Part shown: piece by piece, positions 48,000 to 57,719 of the stretch
How the letters are laid out: each line of letters begins with the position of its first letter
How positions within the stretch are numbered: the first letter of the stretch is position 1
NCBI RefSeq assembly: GCF_023073415.1
Contig: NZ_JADPJL010000061.1
Location: forward strand, 35,617-99,616
Source: Bradyrhizobium sp. 190
Lineage (GTDB): Bacteria; Pseudomonadota; Alphaproteobacteria; Rhizobiales; Xanthobacteraceae
Length of the DNA stretch: 64,000 nucleotides
Direction of reading: 5' to 3'
Program-made: the position numbers and the translations under genes
Notes under the pieces: model-generated
Seen by the model: only the letters and a program-made list of their open reading frames with translations
Databases searched by the model: none
What the model was told of the DNA's origin: nothing

Positions 48000-50115
48000 C
48001 AACAGCAACGGTCGCGAGCTGCTCTGATTCAACCAAAGCGCTATTGTGACCTCAGGATACCGAGCGGCGTTCAGCGGCCTCTTTCATTTTGCGGTGCAGA
48101 AGCTAGAGCCACGTTTGATTACAGCACAATCTCTCGTTGCGTTAACCTCATCGACAGTAGTGTCTATTAATGGAGAAACCGCGAAGAGCGCGCTCCTTCC
48201 AGGACGTTTATAAGAATCGCTTGATGATCAACTAGTCGTGTTCGCATTTCATCGCCTCTTGTGACGCCTCGCCAAAGCCATTGCGCAGCCATTGGTGCAA
48301 GAGCCGGGCCAAATGCGAATGGCCGTGCGCGGGTCGGAAGGATCCCGATAACTCGCAAATCACATCGGCGTCCCTGTATGCTTCTGTCCAAAGCAAACGC
48401 GTCATGTTTCGAACCCGCCAAGCCGTTCGGGACCACGATAGTGAGCTAACGCAGGGAGTCCCAACGGTCGGCGGATCTCCACACCTGGGACGCTGACCGG
48501 GCAGCAAACAGCCGCAGAGAAGGCCTGCAGCCGCCCATGGGAACTCTTCGGCTATCCAGCGAAGACCTGACGGCTTTCCGATTTAATCGCCTTCCTTCCC
48601 AAGGCCGTTGTGGCTCGCTTCGCAGCACCACGCCACACGAATCTTCTCGGAAACATCGGTCGACACGATCCCGAGCCGCGCGTCAAAGTTCAGCCAGCTC
48701 TCTCCGGCAGGATCAAACGATCCATGCAGATCTCACTGCCCGCGCAAAGGTCGGCCACGACCGGAACACGATGACGCTCCGACTGCAGAAGACGCTCATC
48801 GGCCGCATTCGACGAGAACGTTCGGCGTATCGAAAGAGCATAGTACAGAGTATGCATGCTTACGCCTGCGCAGCCGGATCGTGCAAAGCGTTCGCATGCA
48901 GCGAAACGGGCTCGCGGCGTGGTTCTAAGTAAACGCCTGCGAGGGTCGAGCGGAATGAACACGTCATCATAGTGCGTTAGCATGACACGATAGCGGCCGC
49001 CTTGTTCGAGCGCGGCTTTCGAAGAGTGCGCACATACCCAGGTACGCTTCTTGAGCCGTCCGCTAGCGCCGATTGCGCCGGGATTGTGGCGGCCACATCC
49101 AGTGTCCAGCATGAGCAACGGAATGTTTTTTCGAGCGGCCACAGCACGCTTGGCAGGACGAGCATAGAAAGCCGGCACACAACTTGACAGAGCTCAAGCC
49201 GCCTCTTCGCCTCGCCTGCCAGGCTCCGTCCGGTGCCTTCAGAAATCAAGTTGGACATGGTGTTCAACGAAGGGAATGATCGGTAATCGCCTGAAGTGAC
49301 TTTGAGGAATCGGCGCGAGCGTGCGGCTTGGCGCCAACTTTTGGAAGCACGACAGCGTGATCGATCGTGACAGGCTCAGATGAGCATCGATGCGACGCTG
49401 TTTTCGTTGGAGTGGAGACGAGCGACCATCTGAAAGCGAGCTCCCTACCGAATTAGAGAATGATAGCGGCATACACCTCGCGTCTAACTGATTGGACACC
49501 AACAGGCTGTTTTCGCAAAACAGAAGATATCGTCGCGCCGCTTCTCAGCTGCTCCCGTACTTGTCAGCAATTGAGAGTGGCCTCGATCTCCCGGTCCTTC
49601 GCTTCATTTTGATTGACGTTCAAGAGTCTTTGAACCGCATCGCGATCTTCCGGCCAGCTCGTCGCGACACGAGTTCCAACGTGAGCTTCGTTTTCGATGG
49701 ACCGTTAGGTTCGTTATCGCTGGACCCAGAACGCTTCCAAAAGTCCTATCCGAGCACGCGATCTTCCGGTGACGACAGATAGTCAAAAAGGACCGTGCGA
49801 ATAAGCCCTATGCTTCGGCCAGATTCGTCTTGCTCCGCCTTAGAGCGCCTTCTGCTCGCTTACATTCTGTGAAGAGTCGCGCGTGATTAAGTTGATGGTC
49901 GACGTTGCCGCTGTGACAAAGCCGAAGTCCAAGCTCCGCCTTTACTAGCCGCAGAATTGAACATGAGTCAGCTAAACTATTCGACGCCGTGCATCGCTGA
50001 CCTCGCAACAATGCTCACCTTTTATCAGCGAGCTTCGATTCTAGCACTCTCAGCGCGCGCCCTCGGATCGGATATGCTATCGATGTTTGCTGCGTAAATT
50101 TGGTCACGACCTCCA
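48000..50115. other. Long stretch without supported genes
   Basis: About 2.1 kb. Some minus-strand frames (48232-48507; 48690-49178, with a readable YRVMLTHYDDVFIPLDPRRR) and a plus-strand one (49492-49782) have protein-like segments. None has a ribosome-binding site plus recognisable family, and adjacent frames interrupt one another. Probably decayed genes. Confidence 0.35.
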
Positions 50116-50146
50116 AGTCCACAACCTCACGCAACGTGAGATTCAA
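50116..50146 (-). promoter_or_regulatory. MerR-type promoter element (copy j)
   Basis: Minus strand: TTGAAT (50141-50146), a 19-base spacer CTCACGTTGCGTGAGGTTG, then TGGACT (50116-50121). This copy has the perfect dyad CTCACG-N3-CGTGAG. It points away from the beta-barrel gene into DNA without a recognisable gene. Confidence 0.65.
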
Positions 50147-50249
50147 GCCATTTCGTCGAAGTGAGTGTTGCGCTGTGGCTACAGCAATTCGCGATAACGT
50201 TGCTAAGACGCGGGTGGCCTGGGGGCTAATAAAACGGAATGAAACTGGA

Positions 50250-50984
50250 ATGAAGAACTTGTTGCTTGTGACTGCAAGCATTGTCGCGTTTGGCGCGGCG
50301 GTGCCCGCATTCGGCGCGGATCTCGCTGCGCAGCCCGTCTACACCAAGGCGCCGCCGCCGCCGTCGGTAGCTGCTCCGATCTATGCCTGGAGCGGTTACT
50401 ATCTCGGTATGAACGGCGGTTTGGGCACAGCCCATAACTCCTGGGACTTTGCGGGCGTCACGCCTGAGGGCTCCCATGACGCGATCGGCGGGACCATCGG
50501 TGGCCAGATCGGCTATCGCTGGCAGTCGGGGCCGGTGGTGTTCGGTGTCGAGGGCCAGGGCAACTGGGCCGACTTCAGCGGTTCCAATGTCAGCCTCGCC
50601 TTCCCAGCCAGTACCAACCGTACCAAGACCGATGCGTTCGGCTTGATCACTGGCCAGATCGGCTACGCCTTCAACAACGTACTGCTTTACGCCAAGGGCG
50701 GTGCCGCGGTGACCAGCAACACCTATCAAATCAACTCGGCCGGCGCGCTGCTGGCGAGCTCAGACAGCGCGCGTTGGGGCGGGACGGTCGGCGTTGGCGT
50801 GGAAGTCGGTTTCGCACCCAATTGGTCGCTCGGCGTCGAGTACGACCACCTCTTTAGGCAAGAAGGCACTGTGGCCTTCACTGGTGCGACTGGTTCACTA
50901 GGCAACGATCGCATCAGTCAGGATTTCGATATCCTGGCCGCGCGGATCAATTACAAGTTCGCCCCGATGATTCTCAACTACTGA
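50250..50984 (+). CDS. Outer-membrane beta-barrel protein (Omp25/RopB-like)
   Basis: 244 residues from ATG 50250. A clean signal peptide (MKNLLLVTASIVAFGAAVPA, cleavage after FGA) is followed by a proline-rich linker and an eight-strand-type barrel with alternating motifs: WSGYYLGMNGGLG, GGTIGGQIGYRWQ, GVEVGFAPNWSLGVEYDHLF, and the C-terminal strand ILAARINYKF. Porin-like family common in Bradyrhizobium and Brucella. Codon use is strongly GC-rich, unlike the decayed DNA around it. An intrinsic terminator follows 26 bases after the stop. Confidence 0.92.
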   Translation: MKNLLLVTASIVAFGAAVPAFGADLAAQPVYTKAPPPPSVAAPIYAWSGYYLGMNGGLGTAHNSWDFAGVTPEGSHDAIGGTIGGQIGYRWQSGPVVFGVEGQGNWADFSGSNVSLAFPASTNRTKTDAFGLITGQIGYAFNNVLLYAKGGAAVTSNTYQINSAGALLASSDSARWGGTVGVGVEVGFAPNWSLGVEYDHLFRQEGTVAFTGATGSLGNDRISQDFDILAARINYKFAPMILNY

Positions 50985-51010
50985 TCTCTTCGCGTTCAAA
51001 CGGCGGATCG

Positions 51011-51042
51011 AGAGCCCTGGCCCATGGCCAGGGCTCTTTTTT
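51011..51042 (+). terminator. Rho-independent terminator of the beta-barrel gene
   Basis: Perfect 12-bp stem AGAGCCCTGGCC / GGCCAGGGCTCT with a three-base loop, followed by TTTTTT. It lies just after the stop at 50984. Confidence 0.95.
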
Positions 51043-51322
51043 GTTATTTATCGCCGTGCAATCTCGCTTTCTATTTCCTAGAGTGACGCCTCTAATTTAT
51101 GCAATCCGCTCCCGCCGGCGAGCCGCAATCCCTTGACCATCTTCGGCGTGACTACTGCTCAACGCGACGGGCAAAAATGGGAACGGCGCGTTTGGGCGAC
51201 GGCGCCGGTACAATGGTGATGGACGCAGCCGGTAAGAATACCAGCCCGGTTCAACCGCGTCTCCCATGCTTCCGCGACTTTCGGTTCAACACCGCGCAAT
51301 CCCGCTACAATGAAAAACCGTA

Positions 51323-52393
51323 CTATCTGCCTAAAGAGGGTGCCGGCGTCCCGGCGGAACGCGGGGGCAATATTGGATACTCGATCTTAGGCAGCTGCCC
51401 GGTCAGCGAATTCAGAAATGCCACAATATCGTTCTCTTCCTTGTCGCTAAGCTTGGTGCCGAGCTGGATTTTAGCCATCACGCCGACTGCTTGCTTAAGG
51501 CTCCAAACCTGACCCGAATGGAAGTATGGGGCTCGCAAAGCGACGTTGCGCAACGGCGCCGCTCGAAAAACGTATTCATCGCTGGCCGCCTTAGTGACCG
51601 CGAACCGGCCCTTGTCAGCAGTCGGAAGCAGGCTTGCGGCCGGCCTTTCGATCACGCCAAACGGGAAATAATCCTGTCCACCAACGTTGATGCCGTTGTG
51701 GCAAGAGGAGCATCCCTTTTCCATGAATAGCTTCAATCCTGCCTTCTGCTGATCATCGAGAGCGTTCGGATTGCCTTCGAGGTATTGATCGAAGGGGGCG
51801 GCCGGCGTAATCAGAGTCGCTTCAAAAGCCTCGATCGCCTTCGCGAAATTATCAAAGGTGACCGGCGGTTCCTCGCTCGGGAACGCCTTCTTGAACCTGA
51901 CGACATAGTTGCTCATCGAATTGAGCGTATTGATCACGCGATCTGCGGTCGCATTCATTTCGACACTCGCCTGCACGGGTCCCTTGGCTTGCGCCTTGAG
52001 ATCTACGGCGCGTCCATCCCAAAACTGCGCTACATTAAATACTGCGTTATAGACGGTTGGGGCCCGACGTGGCCCTTGCTGCCATCCGTGACCGACCGAG
52101 GTCGGACCGGCATCGACTCCGCCCGTCCCAAGGTTATGGCAGGAATTGCAGCTAATGATCTCACTGGCCGATATGCGTGGATCAAAGAATAGCATCTTGC
52201 CGAGTTCGATCTTCTCGCGGGTGACCGGGTTGTCCTTCACCACAGGCACCGCCGAGGGGATTGCCTTGAAAATCTGCCTGGCAGCTGTCATCACCTCATC
52301 ATCGGCGCTAACTTGTGATGAGGCCAGGATCGCGACGGCCACAATCGATAAATTATTCACAAGGTGAAGCACCCATCTCGCTGATTTCTTCAT
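51323..52393 (-). CDS. Dihaem cytochrome c peroxidase (CcpA/MauG family)
   Basis: 356 residues from ATG 52393. A signal peptide (~1-30) precedes two c-type haem sites, CNSCH at residues 82-86 and CSSCH at 228-232. FDPRIS, RRAPTVYNAVFN and QFWDGRA are typical of bacterial dihaem peroxidases. It reduces hydrogen peroxide in the periplasm with electrons from cytochrome c. Full length. Codirectional with the LuxR solo gene, whose stop is at 52471, but far from anything resembling an operon partner. Confidence 0.92.
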   Translation of the reverse strand: MKKSARWVLHLVNNLSIVAVAILASSQVSADDEVMTAARQIFKAIPSAVPVVKDNPVTREKIELGKMLFFDPRISASEIISCNSCHNLGTGGVDAGPTSVGHGWQQGPRRAPTVYNAVFNVAQFWDGRAVDLKAQAKGPVQASVEMNATADRVINTLNSMSNYVVRFKKAFPSEEPPVTFDNFAKAIEAFEATLITPAAPFDQYLEGNPNALDDQQKAGLKLFMEKGCSSCHNGINVGGQDYFPFGVIERPAASLLPTADKGRFAVTKAASDEYVFRAAPLRNVALRAPYFHSGQVWSLKQAVGVMAKIQLGTKLSDKEENDIVAFLNSLTGQLPKIEYPILPPRSAGTPAPSLGR

Positions 52394-52470
52394 AATAGGT
52401 CTCATCGGCGCGTTCTCATTGATGCTTTAAGGACACTGATCGAAGACATGACCCGCGGCAGGCGCCCGCA

Positions 52471-53226
52471 TCAAGTTGGCAGCCCTGGAGCCGCCGAGAA
52501 CTCAATGAGATTGAGTCGAACTGCCTTCACGATGGCCTGGGTCCGGCTCGTCGTATCGAGTTTTCGCATGGCGTTCTTAAAATGAAAATTGACCGTATTC
52601 TCGCTGATCTTCAGTATCATCCCGATTGCCCATGACGATTTCCCTTCTGCCGCCCACCGCAGGCAATCTTTTTCGCGATCCGACAGCGGAACTTTCCTGA
52701 TGCAGCTGCTAGCCGAGGGCCGCGCGATTTCCGCAAATGCGAGGTGAAAGTGCCAGGCCAGTACATAGAGATGACTGATGCGATACTGAGGATCGGCATC
52801 GTCGACGGGGGATGCAAACGATGCCACAGAGATTTGGCCCGAGGGCCCAAATAACGGCACGCTCATGGCACACTTCAAACCCGCTTCTCTGGCCTCGTCC
52901 AGTACGCGCTGCTCGCCTGATTGCAGTTGATATTGCTTGGCGAGTTCGTCCCACAGAAACGGCCCCGAAATCATTGGTGTTCGCCGGACCACCGGGTCGA
53001 TGACATGGTAGTTGCGCTCAAAATAACGGTGGCACCAGTCAGGCGGGAAGTTCACGGTCACTGCGGGCGGCAGATACTCCGGTAGACGAGGCGGCTCTGC
53101 GCAGGTGAGTGCTCCGTAAGCGACTTCACTGAAGCCCTCCTCGCTCGCACAGCTCACAAGAAGATCGAACAGCGCCTTGATGGATTGCGTCCGCTTCGCG
53201 CATTCGATGAAGCTGAAAAGGTCCAT
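52471..53226 (-). CDS. LuxR-type quorum-sensing regulator (solo) 1
   Basis: 251 residues from ATG 53226, with GAGG upstream; a GTG at 53238 is possible. The N-terminal autoinducer-binding domain has PPDWCHRYFERNYHVIDPVV and the conserved G-x-x-x-x-x-x-P pattern GLKCAMSVPLFGP. The C-terminal LuxR helix-turn-helix has LSDREKDCLRWAAEGKSSWA and SENTVNFHFKNAMRKL. No luxI synthase is present in the window, so it is a solo that would sense acyl- or aryl-homoserine lactones made elsewhere. Immediately upstream lies the collapsed fix copy. Confidence 0.9.
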   Translation of the reverse strand: MDLFSFIECAKRTQSIKALFDLLVSCASEEGFSEVAYGALTCAEPPRLPEYLPPAVTVNFPPDWCHRYFERNYHVIDPVVRRTPMISGPFLWDELAKQYQLQSGEQRVLDEAREAGLKCAMSVPLFGPSGQISVASFASPVDDADPQYRISHLYVLAWHFHLAFAEIARPSASSCIRKVPLSDREKDCLRWAAEGKSSWAIGMILKISENTVNFHFKNAMRKLDTTSRTQAIVKAVRLNLIEFSAAPGLPT

Positions 53227-53467
53227 GTAGCGCCTCACGAGACCGGCAAAAACGGCCGGTGTTTGCGTTCAATTGAGCGTGTCTTACCCAGCACCTAGTC
53301 CCGTTTTGCTCACCTGAGCCTTGGGCTCCGCTCCTCATACAGCTGAACACTCGCGCGCTATGACAAACGCTATTCTCGAATTCGTGGACTTTCGTGCATG
53401 CGCCCAAAAAGAACAGGTGAACCCAAACTGCGGGTACGCCGATCAAGCCGGCAGATGCAGCGGCCAC

Positions 53468-54299
53468 CTACACTCGAACAGCACACCATAAACGTCGCTC
53501 GGACAGCTCTCTTTTTTCTCGTTTGGGGCGCTCCCGAGGGCGCGGTACATGCCGCATTCCATGCAGCCGTCGAGGGTGCTTTGCATCTTGCACTTCGTAG
53601 CAGTGCGGGCTGGCTTTCACGAGAGAAACAGCTGCGGCGACAACGTTGTGCGCACGCGCGCTGATATGGAGACGACCGACTTCGACAAGATAGCGGTTGT
53701 CGAACAGTTCCTCCTCGAGGCACAATAAGGGATCGACGTTCCTGGTTCTGCCTTCGTAGCTGGTAACCACGATCAGACCTCAACGATGTAGTTGCCTGTT
53801 TACGTGCGAACTTTCCGAACGCCGGCGACTTGTCCGGATCGTGCGCGGTCGTACTGGGCGCGGGCGACTCTTCGTCGCGCCCCGGCCGCAGCACATTCAT
53901 GCCGCGCTTGGCTACAGTTACTGCGGCGATATTGCCGGCCATCCCGGCGCCGACCAAGATGCCATCGAGCATTACATCGATCGTGACAACCTGTTCTGGT
54001 TTGCGATCCGGTTGCGCGAATGCAGCGGCCGGCGCGCACCAAACGCGGCTGTCAGCGGTGCGATTGGCGCCGACGGTCAGTGCCTTGCGTAAGGACTCAG
54101 CGGCATCTGGAGGCCCATGGCGAGGACGGTGAGCTCGCCAGCCAGCTCGTCGCTTAGTACCGGCACTGCTCGCAGCTTGGACGGGTCGTACATATTCGTG
54201 ATGGTCCGCCTCCCCTTGGCGCACTTCGTTGTTGCCCACGGGACGCGCGCGGATCTGCACGAAGTCGAAAATCTGCTTGATGCAAAAGATACCCTGCAT
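53468..54299 (-). pseudogene. Collapsed second fixA-fixC-fixX copy
   Basis: From ATG 54299 the frame starts like FixA (MQGIFCIKQIFDFVQIRARP), with fragments in two frames (CAKGRRTITNMYDP; ELAGELTVLAMG; ESLRKALTVGANR). Around 53975 it becomes the FixC dinucleotide fold (LDGILVGAGMAGNIAAVTVA...RGMNVL). From about 53720 it becomes FixX (DNRYLVEVGRLHIS; HCYEVQDAK; then DGCMECGMY in another frame). fixB and most of fixA and fixC are deleted. A sigma54 promoter is retained in front. This is a degraded duplicate of the fix operon at 16-19 kb and contains the only fixX trace in the window. Confidence 0.88.
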
Positions 54300-54337
54300 T
54301 CGGTACTCCACAAGTTCCGCGAACCTGGGATGAGAAC

Positions 54338-54353
54338 AGCAAGGCTCGTACCA
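54338..54353 (-). promoter_or_regulatory. Sigma54 (-24/-12) promoter of the collapsed fix copy
   Basis: Minus-strand TGGTACGAGCCTTGCT: GG-N10-GC spacing, one base different from the fixA promoter at 19330-19345. It lies at the same distance (about 38 bases) from the FixA-like ATG. Confidence 0.8.
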
Positions 54354-54985
54354 AGTTGCGGGAGCTCACGAAACTGAGGCATGGGATAGACGCTTGAGCG
54401 AATTGGCGATTGATGATGCGTTAGCGATCGAAGCAATCGCGACATACGTCGGAAACGCGACATCGTCGTTGCAGCAGCCGCGACATTAGTTGATATATCG
54501 GTCAAGAAGAGCGCGGTTTAAAGCGCGATGCGTTTTGCTCCCTCATTTGCGGCAAGAACCCGGCGTAACGAAGAGAACCGGCCGCAGCTCACGAGGACCG
54601 AATCCCTTCGATCCGCCCTACACAATGCTTCGCACCTGCAAGTCGAGATCTCGGATCGTCTCGACGCGACCAGAGCAAGAAGTGCTGAGTCGACGAGGTC
54701 TCCGGCTGTCGAACGGATGCGTTTTCTATTACTTTCCGCCCACCGACGATCGAACATCTTGTGATTGTCAGGGCTAAGCCCGGACTTCCGCGGCATCCCA
54801 TAGCGAGGAGTAACAATTTGCGGAGCGGTCAACTACCAAAGCTAGTGATTGATCTAGAAAACAGACGCATGTCATCTACCCGTCGAGCTGCGGATTGGCC
54901 GAGCGGCTTGCCTCGCCTCGATCGCGACCTGCGCGGCGCACGCCCTGAATGGCCGGTCGGTCAAACGCGCCCGTTAGGAGTCGGC

Positions 54986-55790
54986 ATGCAAGATCAATCA
55001 CGATCTTTCTTCGCCAACGGCCCTGATCGATGTGCTGACCCCTCCCTTGCCGAAATGCTGCGCGCGGAGATCTGCTCCAACCGCGACATCTCCTTCCTCA
55101 TGGAGGCTCATGATGCACTCTCCGGCGCCATTGCCAAGCGCGCAGGCTTCAAAGGTCTCTGGGCGTCGGGCCTGTCAGTTGCCTGCTCTCTCGGCTATCG
55201 CGATGCCAACGAAGCTTCATGGAGTCAAATCGTCGATGTGGTCGAGCGCATCGTCGACTCGACCGAACTGCCCGTGCTCGTTGACGGCGATGGCGGCTTT
55301 GGGAATTTCAATAATGCGCGCCTCCTGGCGCGCAAACTCCTACAGCGGGGCCGCTGCCGGAGTTGCGCTGGAGGACAGCTGTTTTCCAAAGATGAACTCG
55401 TTTGTTGGCGATCGGCATCCCCTAGCCGATATCGATGAATTCTCTGGCCGGCTACGAGCAGTTAAAGATACGGTCGCGGACGACTCGGTCCTCGTGGCTC
55501 GGATCGAAGCGCTGATCGCCGGCCATGGAATGGACGAAGCACTTTTACGTGCTAGCGCTTACGCCGCCGCGGGAGCCGACGCGATCCTCATTCACTCGCG
55601 TAAGAGCACCGCGGACGAGTTCCTCTCGTTCGCGAGTTCCTGGCAGAACCGCCGGCCCGTCGTAATCGTTCCTACGAAGTATTATCAAACACCGATTTCT
55701 ACATATCGTGATGCTGGCATCCGCCTGAACTACGACAATAGGCTTTCATCCACGCAACAACGGATTCGTTCTCGACAGACACCTGTCATG
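54986..55790 (+). pseudogene. Phosphoenolpyruvate mutase, frameshifted
   Basis: ATG 54986 has AGGAG upstream. The first frame reads SFLMEAHDALSGAIAKRAGF, GLWASGLSVACSLGYRDANE and LVDGDGGFGNFNNARLLARK. Near 55350 an indel shifts it, and it continues GVALEDSCFPKMNSFVGDRH, VARIEALIAGHGMDEALLRA and PVVIVPTKYYQTP. The E-D-x-x-F-P-K-x-N-S motif distinguishes PEP mutase, which makes the C-P bond of phosphonopyruvate, from other isocitrate-lyase-superfamily members. The C-terminus after AGIRL is lost by a further shift. The product of this locus would be a phosphonate; the next gene is a nucleotidyltransferase. Confidence 0.85.
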
Positions 55791-56046
55791 CACCGTCTTC
55801 CATGCCGTCACGCTCAAGTGATATCTCACGGCGCATTTGTTTGGACGACACAAGAACAGCCACGAGTTGATTTCTCTTTCGGAGAACGAACGATGAGGAC
55901 CATGATTTTTCTATTTTGACTCGTAGGGTTGCATTTCCAAGGACTTGGATTGGCATCACGCCGCTGTAGCAACCATAAGCGACGGCCTTAGGCTGCTCGT
56001 CGAGGTCCTCAACGCCTGGAAACAAATGCGCGATAAGGGGAATGAA

Positions 56047-56847
56047 ATGGCTATCAATGCTCCCAAGAAAGCCGTCATTCTCGCGGCCGGCTTGGGCTCC
56101 CGCCTGCGTCCGCTGACCGATCTACGCCCGAAGCCGCTGGTCACGGTCAATGGAACTCCTATCATTCACAACGCTCTGCGCAATCTGGAGTCCGTCGGCG
56201 TTGAGGAGGTGACGATCGTCGTCGGTTACCGGAAGGACGCCATTCAATACGCCTGTGGCAGCCGCTTTGGCGAGCTTGAAATCAACTATGTCGAGTCGAC
56301 GGTCTTCGACCGTACAGGCAGTGCCTATTCCCTATGGCTGGCGCGGGACGCCCTTCTTTCCGGGGACTGCTTTCTTCTCGAGGGCGACGTCTTTTTCGAG
56401 GAGGATGCGTTACGCTACCTTCTGTTCGGAGAGGCGACCGATGTGGCTGCAGTCGCCCCCTTCAATGCATTGATGGAGGGGTCGGCGGTTCTATTGTCGG
56501 ATAGAGGCTTCATCTCCGGTTTCCGCATGAAGCACACCTCAGCAAAGCTTAACGCGGATGGTCCAAGGCTATTCAAGACGCTGAACCTGCTACGATTCTC
56601 GGCGACGACCCTCAGGACAATGATCGTTCCAGCTCTCGAAGATATCATCGGCTCCGGAGCTACGCAGGCCTACACCGAGGAGCTTTTCGCCTATTTGGTG
56701 GAAAAGCGTGGCCTACAGCTCGCCACGGCGCGTTGCGACGATCTCAGGTGGTACGAAATCGACAGCACCGAAGATCTGCAGATCGCGGAGCGCATTTTCG
56801 CAAGGGCGAAAGCCTTCGGCGTGCCGTATGAGCTGCGGAATAGGTGA
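56047..56847 (+). CDS. Nucleotidyltransferase of phosphonate type (LicC/PntC-like)
   Basis: 266 residues from ATG 56047, with AAGGGG upstream. N-terminal nucleotide-binding signature VILAAGLGSRLRPLTDLRPK (G-x-G-x-R-x-x-P-x-T...PK), then PLVTVNGTPIIHNALRNLES, VVGYRKDAIQ and EGDVFF. Such enzymes activate phosphocholine or 2-aminoethylphosphonate with CTP, or sugars. Its place right after a PEP mutase gene suggests cytidylylation of a phosphonate for transfer to a lipid or polysaccharide, which is inference. Intact, while both flanking genes are broken. Confidence 0.85.
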   Translation: MAINAPKKAVILAAGLGSRLRPLTDLRPKPLVTVNGTPIIHNALRNLESVGVEEVTIVVGYRKDAIQYACGSRFGELEINYVESTVFDRTGSAYSLWLARDALLSGDCFLLEGDVFFEEDALRYLLFGEATDVAAVAPFNALMEGSAVLLSDRGFISGFRMKHTSAKLNADGPRLFKTLNLLRFSATTLRTMIVPALEDIIGSGATQAYTEELFAYLVEKRGLQLATARCDDLRWYEIDSTEDLQIAERIFARAKAFGVPYELRNR

Positions 56848-56851
56848 TGTT

Positions 56852-57048
56852 CCAATGCCAGCACATCGCCGGATGATTCCGAATGGCTCGATCGGCGTTT
56901 CGAAGACGGCGATCGCTTTAATGCCGCGAGCAATGTCGCGCCGTTTGAACCACTGGATCTGAGCGAACACGATCACGGTCTCGGCCGACGCGTTGTCGAT
57001 GCCATTGTTGAAGACATCCTCCGTCAACTCAGAACGGTGCCTCCATGA
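56852..57048 (+). pseudogene. C-terminal remnant coupled to the HAD gene
   Basis: An open frame with no start codon (SEWLDRRFEDGDRFN; EPLDLSEHDHGLGRRVVDAI) ends in a TGA overlapping the HAD start. The stop/start overlap suggests it was the tail of a real upstream gene of the same operon. Family not recognised. Confidence 0.4.
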
Positions 57049-57293
57049 CCCGCATTGCGCTTGTTGTATCCGACGTCGACGGCACGTTGCTCACCCAGAG
57101 AAGATCTTGAGCAGGAGCGCCAGGGATGGTGCGCAAGTTGCATGCCGCGGGCATCGGCTTCACGATCGCTTCCAGCCGGCCGACGATCGGCATGGGCTTC
57201 CTGATCGAGCCTTTGGGAATCACGCTGCCGGTCGGCACTTTCAACGGAAGCTGCATTGTCGATCCGCGGCTGAAAACTGTCCGTAAAGTTTGA
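57045..57293 (+). pseudogene. HAD-superfamily (Cof-type) phosphatase remnant
   Basis: ATG 57045 reads MTRIALVVSDVDGTLLT, with the HAD nucleophile motif DxDGT. The frame stops near 57110, while the next frame continues VRKLHAAGIGFTIASSRPTI and GITLPVGTFNGSCIVDP, typical Cof-type motifs. Similarity ends abruptly at about 57293, where an unrelated minus-strand fragment begins. Truncated and frameshifted. Confidence 0.75.
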
Positions 57294-57294
57294 A

Positions 57295-57685
57295 AGACGT
57301 GTTGGTGCCCGGAATTCGCATGCTCCCGGGGAAACTCCCTTGCAGTGGATCTGCTCCGTCTGCGCTGCTTGCGCCTTCGCACGAGCAGTTTCAGCCTGCT
57401 GTCGCGCTCCTCCGCGCGTGCCCTCGCCTCCTCTGCTTCCGTTTGCGCCAATCTCGCTCCCTTTGCCGCTGCACGATCGGCGCGCGATCCCGTCTGTTCG
57501 GCGGCCTCAAGTGAATGAACGCGAGCCTGCAGACGTCTCAGCTCTTGCCTTAGATCGTCTAATGACTCGGCATGGGCCATGGAAGGTGAATACGCGATTG
57601 CACAACCAACCAAGGCCCCAGTCGCGATCCATCGCGATGCTATCGACCTGGCGGGACGGCCATGGCCAACTAAAATTAGACTCAT
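57295..57685 (-). pseudogene. N-terminal fragment of an exported coiled-coil protein
   Basis: From ATG 57685: basic N-terminus, hydrophobic segment ATGALVGCAIAYSPSMAHA (signal peptide), then a coiled coil ESLDDLRQELRRLQARVHSL and an alanine/arginine-rich helix. This is how many Bradyrhizobium porins and envelope proteins begin. The barrel or C-terminus is missing, because the frame runs into the antisense of the HAD remnant. Confidence 0.5.
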
Positions 57686-57719
57686 CTCGGCTAGATATCC
57701 GTCCAACAATTCTTTTTTG

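Noticed and set aside
48690..49178. 162-codon minus-strand ORF
   Set aside because: Contains a readable stretch (YRVMLTHYDDVF) but is flanked by frame-inconsistent sequence and matches nothing I know.
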